A DNA stretch of 9,680 bases, from assembly GCA_945903555.1 (NCBI GenBank), contig CAMDOJ010000058.1, positions 1 to 9,680 of the forward strand. The letters run 5' to 3'. The stretch comes from Chthoniobacter flavus. Its GTDB lineage: Bacteria > Verrucomicrobiota > Verrucomicrobiia > Chthoniobacterales > Terrimicrobiaceae. Position numbers and translations under genes: made by a program. A model generated the notes under the pieces. That model had not been told where the DNA came from, did no database searches, and was given only the letters and a program-made list of their open reading frames with translations. Below, piece by piece: positions 1 through 5,637 of this stretch (within the stretch, counting starts at the first letter, position 1; each line of letters opens with the position of its first letter).

Positions 1-767
1 AGATAGGAATCCGAGGCTTCCACATGGAAGAGCGGGAGACCCGCAACAAGCGTGATTCCGACCTCATGCACGCTGCCTCCAAACCGCCTGACAGCGAGGG
101 CGTGACCCGCCTCGTGGAGGAATTTTAGCCCCGCAATCCCGATATAAAGAGCTGCCAGCGAGGATGCCGATCCAAACCATTCGGGATCGAACATTTTCAT
201 GCCGCCGCGCCCTACAAATAAGGAAAATGCGAGTACGAAAATGAGGAGAATAAACCAAAGAAACCAAGTTTTAAAAAATGGCCGACTCAGACCATCTGTT
301 GCGTTCAGTATTGCGGTCGGGTCGAAAAGACGGAAACGCCAGAAAAGCAGGCGAGAGAATTTCCGGCCCAATGATACCAGCGTTCCAAATGGGGAATTTT
401 GGGGTTTTTTGGTGCTTGAAGTGTGTGAGGTTCCCCTCGAAAGACCGGTTGCACGGAGTTCCATGGAGATTCTGGATATGCGGGATAGAAGGGCCTCGTC
501 GCTCCATTCTCCATACACACCTGGTAGTTGCACGCGGATACGGTCCAACTGATCATGCTTGTTAAGAGCAGCATCAAGGAGTCTCGCGATTTCCAAATCG
601 GCTGGGTCCAACTCATAAAAACGATGTGCGAGAGGGTCTTTCACGACGGCCACTCGGCCGGTCCCTCTTGGAACGATCGAAACCTCCAGATCCGTCCGGA
701 GTTCAGCTACCCTCACGCGTTTGGTGGACGACGGTGTGTTGCCAATTGATGACGAATTCAGAACCAT
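1..767 (-). CDS. M50 family zinc metalloprotease (site-2 protease-like), 3' part outside the window
   Basis: Only the first 255 residues are present; the frame is open to the left edge. I translated it by hand from ATG at 767-765. Residues about 20-70 resemble the N-terminal domain seen before the protease core in this M50 group, including VVKDPLAHRFYELD at 41-54. Hydrophobic segments follow at about 165-186 and 199-216. The zinc site HEAGH is at 218-222, within FLHEAGHALAVRRFGG, and a PLF..EASDS stretch at 245-254 resembles the post-motif region of 'putative peptide zinc metalloprotease' proteins. The usual third zinc ligand and any C-terminal lipoyl domain would lie outside. It starts 12 bases after the stop of the adaptor gene upstream, with AAAGG (771-775) only 3 bases from the ATG, so it is probably co-translated with it. 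By family, it is an inner-membrane protease or a protease-like export partner of HlyD adaptors; its substrate is unknown. Confidence 0.85.
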   Translation of the reverse strand, partial: MVLNSSSIGNTPSSTKRVRVAELRTDLEVSIVPRGTGRVAVVKDPLAHRFYELDPADLEIARLLDAALNKHDQLDRIRVQLPGVYGEWSDEALLSRISRISMELRATGLSRGTSHTSSTKKPQNSPFGTLVSLGRKFSRLLFWRFRLFDPTAILNATDGLSRPFFKTWFLWFILLIFVLAFSLFVGRGGMKMFDPEWFGSASSLAALYIGIAGLKFLHEAGHALAVRRFGGSVHEVGITLVAGLPLFHVEASDSY

Positions 768-779
768 AGGCCTTTAAAG

Positions 780-2522
780 TTAAAGGAGAAATCGCATCCG
801 CAGAAAATGGAATCCCTTTTCCATAGCATTTAAAATAAATGCGCGTTTCGGCCCGTCAATCTTGGCGTAACCTGAAAATCCAGGTCTCAATTCGCTCCGC
901 AATTTCGCTGGAAGATCGATACCCCGTATGGTCACAAAAACGATGCTTCTGTTTTGAACTGGGTAGACCATTTGGCTGATTTGGTCGGATGAAGTTAGGC
1001 TGCCATTGAGTGTGAGGTCTGACTGGGCCTGCAGAACATAGCGAACAGGAAGGGATTTTTTTTCTGTGATCGCTCTGTGCAGCCAACCAGCGTCCATCTC
1101 ATCAATGTGAATCTGCAAATCCCAATCGGACAGGGATGCAATCTCGCAGAGCATAGTTCCTGGCAAGACGACCTCCCCTTTATGGAGTTCCAAATCCTTG
1201 CTGGTTACCACTCCGTCCATAGGTGATTTCACTGTAGTGCGGTCGATTTCCACTTCGATATTTTTGGCTTCCTGCTCCAGTCGCTGACGCTCGAGATCGG
1301 AGGTGCGGAACAACTTCATATTTCCTTCCTCCTGCCATCGTCTTGATTCCGAGTTCGCTTTTGCGAATTGTTGGCGGGAAAACTTGAGGGCGGATTGCAA
1401 TGTTGCATCCTCGACTTGAAACAGGGCTTGCCCGGCTTTGACTGCGGCGCCCTCTCTTACGAGTACAGATGTGATTTGGCCCCCAGCTTGTGCAATAGCC
1501 ATGGATCTTGCGGAAGGAACAAGCTCACACGTCCCAGCGATGGTGTGTGAAACTGGGCGAGCCAGCAGGAAAAGAATAAAAGCGCCGACTCCGATAAGTA
1601 GAATTCTCGTCTTCAAGTTTCGGTGCCGTGTCTCCGTAGACGTTCGGTTAGCAGGCCAGAGCGACGAAGACAGTTTGTTCCGCTTTGACTCGATAGATTG
1701 TGATGTCATTGAGGCAACTTGCCCCAGCAAGGTGCCGACCTGCTCAGGGTTCTTGGGTTTTTCGATCAGCACCCCCACTGCCCCCGATGCGGAATCGTCC
1801 GTCCAAATCGAAAGGAGCCCGCCAACACAATCAGGAATGGGTGATCCAGTCATAAGGGTCGACATCTTTTTTACAAGATCGCCGGCCATGGGGCTTCGAG
1901 TGTCGATCTGACGTGCGCCGGAGCAGGCTAGGAGCTTTGGTGTTTTTTTGAGAACGTGAAAAAGGGAAGCCCTCGAAGCCCCAAATCTTTCGCATAGAAA
2001 ATCTGCGCTAGCTGCGGCGGCTCCCTCGGGGGAACGGGATCGGAAAAGAGCGCTAGCCAGTTGGGCTACAATCGCTGGATCGATATTGGTCGCAGGGGTG
2101 TCTTCGCGAATGAGATCAAGGGCTGACAGGATGGACCCGCGGGCACTTTGAAAAAGGTTCCACAGGCTTGTTGGCCCAGCAAATACGGCTACTCCTTCGG
2201 GCAAGGTTCCGAAGGGAATGAATAAAAAGCCGCGCCCCTCCGGCATGCCCGGTTGAGAAGCCAGAAATGGCGCATTTTTTGACACGGCTCTCGTAAGGCA
2301 TTTCCGCAAAAAAGAATCCCATTTTTCGAACTTTTCTGGAATGGCGTCTATGAGACTTTGGGACCATGCAAGGCGAAGTGTATCCGCTTGCGTGCCACGC
2401 ACCCAAACACCCGATCCATCCGCGCCCAGTAGGCGACACAGAAGATCCATTTGGGTCTTGGTGGCACTCGGGTGGAGCGAAGAGCTTGGGTTTTTCAGCG
2501 AGGGAGCGGATACGGGTTGCAT
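780..2522 (-). CDS. HlyD-family membrane adaptor with GAF-like cytoplasmic N-terminal region
   Basis: A 580-residue protein. Residues 1-300 have no signal peptide and look like two degenerate GAF-type domains (about 15-137 and 148-280); this is inferred from spacing and strand-like patterns such as GVWVRG and GAVGVLIEKP. One transmembrane helix follows at 305-323 (LLIGVGAFILFLLA). The periplasmic part has a split lipoyl domain (about 343-373 and 429-462, with SPMDGVVT at 433-440), a short coiled-coil hairpin between them (374-428), a beta-barrel region (463-555), and a basic-hydrophobic C-terminal end. This build, and its place directly before an M50 gene, matches adaptors that accompany M50 proteins in Gram-negative and PVC genomes. 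The ATG at 2522 has an AAGG at 2528-2531, five bases upstream. It probably joins the M50 protein in an envelope complex and may sense something through the cytoplasmic part; no ligand can be named. Confidence 0.85.
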   Translation of the reverse strand: MQPVSAPSLKNPSSSLHPSATKTQMDLLCRLLGADGSGVWVRGTQADTLRLAWSQSLIDAIPEKFEKWDSFLRKCLTRAVSKNAPFLASQPGMPEGRGFLFIPFGTLPEGVAVFAGPTSLWNLFQSARGSILSALDLIREDTPATNIDPAIVAQLASALFRSRSPEGAAAASADFLCERFGASRASLFHVLKKTPKLLACSGARQIDTRSPMAGDLVKKMSTLMTGSPIPDCVGGLLSIWTDDSASGAVGVLIEKPKNPEQVGTLLGQVASMTSQSIESKRNKLSSSLWPANRTSTETRHRNLKTRILLIGVGAFILFLLARPVSHTIAGTCELVPSARSMAIAQAGGQITSVLVREGAAVKAGQALFQVEDATLQSALKFSRQQFAKANSESRRWQEEGNMKLFRTSDLERQRLEQEAKNIEVEIDRTTVKSPMDGVVTSKDLELHKGEVVLPGTMLCEIASLSDWDLQIHIDEMDAGWLHRAITEKKSLPVRYVLQAQSDLTLNGSLTSSDQISQMVYPVQNRSIVFVTIRGIDLPAKLRSELRPGFSGYAKIDGPKRAFILNAMEKGFHFLRMRFLL

Positions 2523-2527
2523 TACTA

Positions 2528-2563
2528 CCTTGCTATACTAGCAAACCAAGGCTCCCAACTCAA
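2528..2563 (-). promoter_or_regulatory. Candidate sigma70-type promoter and RBS before the GAF-HlyD gene, overlapped by an inverted repeat
   Basis: Read on the minus strand, TTGAGT (2563-2558) is followed after 17 bases by TAGTAT (2540-2535), preceded by a TGC extended -10. The -10 overlaps a perfect inverted repeat, TTGCTA-GTA-TAGCAA (2544-2530), which abuts the AAGG ribosome binding site (2531-2528). Against a working promoter, the predicted start of transcription would fall at or inside the ribosome binding site, giving an almost leaderless mRNA. The repeat may instead be an RNA hairpin limiting access to the ribosome binding site, or a protein site. Confidence 0.25.
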
Positions 2564-2577
2564 CCGACATCGGTCGG
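2564..2577. repeat. Small GC-rich inverted repeat between the sigma-fusion gene and the GAF-HlyD gene
   Basis: CCGAC (2564-2568) pairs with GTCGG (2573-2577) around a 4-base loop; an alternative register pairs ACCGA with TCGGT (2563-2574). It lies 21 bases beyond the stop of the sigma-fusion gene. No T-run follows on either strand, so it is not a convincing intrinsic terminator. It could be a processing or attenuation hairpin. Confidence 0.35.
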
Positions 2578-2597
2578 GCATCCCTCAACGGCGCAAA

Positions 2598-4784
2598 TCA
2601 CAGGGATTTGCTGAATCGCGAAGGATTACCCCGCACCGAGGGCGTTTGCGTAGTAGATCCGAGTACGAATGCTCCTGTCAGAGCCGCGGATGCGGTTTGT
2701 GAGGCAATCGAAGCTGAAAGGTCGCCTGATTCCATAATCTCTTCTTGATCGTGCGGTGCTGCTGGGGCTTCGTCCACAAAAACAATGTCATCACTCATGT
2801 GAGATTCCTCTGGAGCGAGAGCTGTTTTGGTTTCCACTAGGATCGGCAAGTCAACCGCAGCAAAGGAGGTCTTTGTATTTTCGGTAAACATCGACTGATC
2901 TTTTGAGACAGAATCGATGGCTTCCTCTGATCCGCTCACGATTGGAACTACGGACGAGAAAGGAGAGGGTTGAATCACATGAGAAACAGATTGTTCGATA
3001 GCGGTCTTGGAGACTGCCTCACCAGACGGTGTCACTGTGGAAGTATTATTTTCCTGATATGAATCAACCACTTCCGTGGTGAATTGATAGCTGTCCGGAG
3101 CGAAGGTTTGGTTGTTCGCTAAAATGCTAGCTTCCTCTCCCGCAGTAAATTTTTCGGTGACCGGTTGGTTCTCGTCAAGTGTTCCGCTATCAGCCACCAC
3201 AAGGGGCGTTGATTCTTGATCAAAAGAGACGCTGTCAGCTTTGTAAGCAATCTCTCCACCATCGGAAAGCTGGACATTGCCACCTCTCCACCAAGCTTCT
3301 GGTATTCCTGTTATTCCTGTTCTGTCAGGTTGATCCGTTGTAAGAAGCGTGCCGTGATCGTGGGGTTGTCCAGCTAGGTTAAGCGACCCACCCTCAACTG
3401 GCTCCAGATTTTCATAAGGTGCTAAGTAATTATTGTAAAACCAAGCATCGAAAGATTGGGCAGCACCTGGATCGGAGAATTCGATTTCGGCGTATTGGCT
3501 TGGCGTGATGACTTGAAGTTGAATGTCGCCGCCGGAGTTTTCGGTGATCCAATTGGGATTTACGGTTAGGAAAATATCGTATTCCGTCTGAAGATAATCA
3601 TTGTATTCACTAAGGCTTAAACCCTCATTTTCATCGAGATCGATATTATCTTCGGTATTCCCATCAGAGGTCTCGTCTACGATCTCAAGCTCCCCTTCGA
3701 AAATTTGCTCAAGGATTTCTTGGGTATTTAGTTCGGAAAAGTCGATGGATTCCGGATTTTCTACTGGAAGGTCGACCGTTTCAAGGAAGGGGAAAGGTTC
3801 GCATGTGATGATGATCGGTTCTTCGAGATTTTCAACGACCGACGGAGGGAGTTCGCAAATGGCTACTTCAGGAAATTCTCCTGCAGGCACTAATTCTAGG
3901 GATTCATCGGTTGCGAGGTGCTCGTTGTCGACCAATTCGAAGTCCGTGTTCTCCTCAATGATAATATCTGGTTCGCCAGTATTTTCAGTATCATCTTGAG
4001 GAAGCTCAACTGCGATAGGCGTGAACATGTTTTCCCAAGCGTTGCCGCCAGGGTCGCATCCTGCAGTTTCAATATCTCCAGACGATGATGTTTCTTCTGG
4101 CGGCAGAAAAACGGAGTTGTCTTCAAAATCATCTATTGCCATCGCGGCGACTCCTTCGAGGCCTGGGGCGACGCTGGGAACGCGTTTGGGCTCGAGAGGT
4201 TTGATGAGGCGTTCGGAAGAATTGGAAGAATGGGCGTTAGGATTTTTCATATGTTCATAGTGGGGACGAAGCTCGTTGCGAAGTTTGTCTAAAGAATATC
4301 TTAATCGGCTGGCTACTGTGTTGAGTGGGATTCCTTGCTCTTCGGCGATAGCGGCCAATGTTTTTCCCTCAATCATTTTGGATTTAATAACGGAGCGTTG
4401 ATCCGTTGGCAGTTTTTGGAGGGCAGCGTTGATGATATTCACGAGGTCTTTGTCTGCGAGTGGAGTCGATGGTGCGGGGTGAAAGTTGTCGATGGCTTCG
4501 GGAGATTCTTGGCGCCTGAGCTCGGCTGAGCGTTTGCGGGCAAGGTCGATTGCAAGTCGGCGCGCTGACACGATTAAGAATGCCCGTGGTGACTTCATGG
4601 TTGCCAGTGTCGAGGGATCGCGACTCAGGCGAAGAAAAAGATCTTGAAGGATGTCGCCGGCGTCGCTTGGGTTTCCACAGTAGGCGATGAGCATCGCATG
4701 AACAGCACCGGAGTGGTCGTTCCAAAGTGCCTCAAGCAACTTGGCATTCGCGGGTGTAAGAAAAATGGGAATAAGCGCGGGCAT
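2598..4784 (-). CDS. ECF-type sigma-70 factor fused to a long acidic tail of unknown function
   Basis: A 728-residue protein. The front is a near-complete ECF sigma factor: region 2 at about 15-90 (DAGDILQDLFLRL at 41-53, then SPRAFLIVSARRLAIDLAR at 65-83) and region 4 at about 119-172 (LPTDQRSVI, then TLAAIAEEQGIPLNTVASRL as the helix-turn-helix). A normal ECF factor would end near residue 175, but the frame continues for about 550 residues. The tail has no lysine or arginine from 202 to 487 and is about 30% Asp/Glu at 251-400. It is low complexity at both ends, with a more structured Tyr/Trp-containing part at 392-500 and a mildly hydrophobic run at 692-711. Met179 (codon 4250-4248) could be an internal start, but no ribosome binding site precedes it. 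KPLEPKRVPSVAP at 195-207 resembles a degenerate LEPR-XLL motif. The gene starts 8 bases after the small adaptor's stop, so it is probably coupled to it. No separate anti-sigma gene is seen. The sigma call is firm; the role of the tail is unknown. Confidence 0.85.
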   Translation of the reverse strand: MPALIPIFLTPANAKLLEALWNDHSGAVHAMLIAYCGNPSDAGDILQDLFLRLSRDPSTLATMKSPRAFLIVSARRLAIDLARKRSAELRRQESPEAIDNFHPAPSTPLADKDLVNIINAALQKLPTDQRSVIKSKMIEGKTLAAIAEEQGIPLNTVASRLRYSLDKLRNELRPHYEHMKNPNAHSSNSSERLIKPLEPKRVPSVAPGLEGVAAMAIDDFEDNSVFLPPEETSSSGDIETAGCDPGGNAWENMFTPIAVELPQDDTENTGEPDIIIEENTDFELVDNEHLATDESLELVPAGEFPEVAICELPPSVVENLEEPIIITCEPFPFLETVDLPVENPESIDFSELNTQEILEQIFEGELEIVDETSDGNTEDNIDLDENEGLSLSEYNDYLQTEYDIFLTVNPNWITENSGGDIQLQVITPSQYAEIEFSDPGAAQSFDAWFYNNYLAPYENLEPVEGGSLNLAGQPHDHGTLLTTDQPDRTGITGIPEAWWRGGNVQLSDGGEIAYKADSVSFDQESTPLVVADSGTLDENQPVTEKFTAGEEASILANNQTFAPDSYQFTTEVVDSYQENNTSTVTPSGEAVSKTAIEQSVSHVIQPSPFSSVVPIVSGSEEAIDSVSKDQSMFTENTKTSFAAVDLPILVETKTALAPEESHMSDDIVFVDEAPAAPHDQEEIMESGDLSASIASQTASAALTGAFVLGSTTQTPSVRGNPSRFSKSL

Positions 4785-4792
4785 GAAGTAGT

Positions 4793-5569
4793 TTAAAGCT
4801 CAAATGTGATCTTGGCAGGGATTCCAGAAGGGATCGACATATCGGGGTTTGGTACAAGGAGCCTCACGCGAAAGAGTCCGCTGGATGGATCGACAACGGG
4901 ATCGACCATGCCGATCGTGGCGGATATTTTTTTTCCTCCCATCGAGGGAATTTCAAGGGTGGATTTCGTTTTTTCATTGAGGCGCTCTTTCCATTCTCCC
5001 TCCAGATAGGCATCCGCGTGCAGGGTTTTGATGTCGACGATATCGATGACCTTGTCCACCCGGCCCACCGTTTCACCGGGTTCCTTCAAGATGCGAAGAA
5101 CGAAACCGTCGAATGGGGCATAGAGAGTTTTTTCATGAAGAACGGCTTCAGCTCGCCGGGCTTCGATGCGAGCAATGTCGCAGTCGAGTTTTTTTTGCCT
5201 TGCGGCTTCTTCACTGATGATGGCGTTGGATCGCAACTTTTCACTGTTTCCGAGCATGAATTCGGCGAGATCGAGTTGCTTGGCTGCGCGTTCTTTTTCT
5301 AAAGATTCTACGGGGCTGTAAAGAATGGCTAAGATGTCCCCCTTCAAAACCAAGGCCCCTTCTTGAACCTTGAGTTCACGCAAAACGGCCTCGACCGGTA
5401 GACTCAGGGAAACGGAGCGGGATGGAAGAATGAGGCCTTCGGCAACGATATCGGCAGCAGTCAGCTCGTTACCGATTTGGCAAAAACACAGAATCGCTAA
5501 AGCGGTAAAGATCCTAGCCGGTTTGAAATGAAACCATCCGACCGCAAACCCTGTGATTATTTTTTGCAT
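4793..5569 (-). CDS. Small secreted HlyD/RND-type periplasmic adaptor
   Basis: A 258-residue protein with an N-terminal signal peptide (hydrophobic core about 19-31, likely cut after Ala39 in LTAA). A split lipoyl domain follows (about 52-86 and 148-178, with YAPFDGFVLRILKEPGETVG at 150-169), interrupted by a coiled-coil hairpin of about 60 residues, then a beta-barrel domain (about 180-258) ending on PAKITFEL. It lacks the C-terminal membrane-proximal domain of full RND adaptors and is shorter than the usual 350-400 residues. Adaptors of this family bridge an inner-membrane partner to an outer-membrane channel. It differs from the second adaptor in this cluster, which is anchored by a transmembrane helix. 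No clear ribosome binding site precedes the ATG at 5569. It lies 68 bases behind glmS and heads the probable adaptor/sigma/M50 operon. It may work with the M50 unit, but no RND pump is visible in the window. Confidence 0.85.
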   Translation of the reverse strand: MQKIITGFAVGWFHFKPARIFTALAILCFCQIGNELTAADIVAEGLILPSRSVSLSLPVEAVLRELKVQEGALVLKGDILAILYSPVESLEKERAAKQLDLAEFMLGNSEKLRSNAIISEEAARQKKLDCDIARIEARRAEAVLHEKTLYAPFDGFVLRILKEPGETVGRVDKVIDIVDIKTLHADAYLEGEWKERLNEKTKSTLEIPSMGGKKISATIGMVDPVVDPSSGLFRVRLLVPNPDMSIPSGIPAKITFEL

Positions 5570-5637
5570 CTGGGGATAGGACGTTTTAGTGGGTGATTTT
5601 CGTCTAAAAAAACGACCAATATTCTTGAAATGCCCTT

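Noticed and set aside
199..616. Several open frames of 78-117 codons on both strands near the left end
   Set aside because: They are shadows of the M50 gene, whose frame was missed as a complete ORF because it runs off the edge; the HEAGH motif shows which frame is real.
3601..3999. Plus-strand Ser-rich open frame (132 codons) opposite the sigma tail
   Set aside because: Its Ser-rich composition is the reverse-complement image of the acidic codons (GAA/GAT) in the tail; no start context or family likeness.
4248..4250. Splitting the sigma fusion into two genes at Met179
   Set aside because: There is no stop codon between the domains and no ribosome binding site before this ATG; a single fused protein is the simplest reading, though an internal start cannot be excluded.
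5600..5615. Possible terminator between glmS and the small adaptor gene
   Set aside because: The inverted repeat TCGT/ACGA has only 4 base pairs and the T-run lies in the loop rather than after the stem, so it does not fit an intrinsic terminator.
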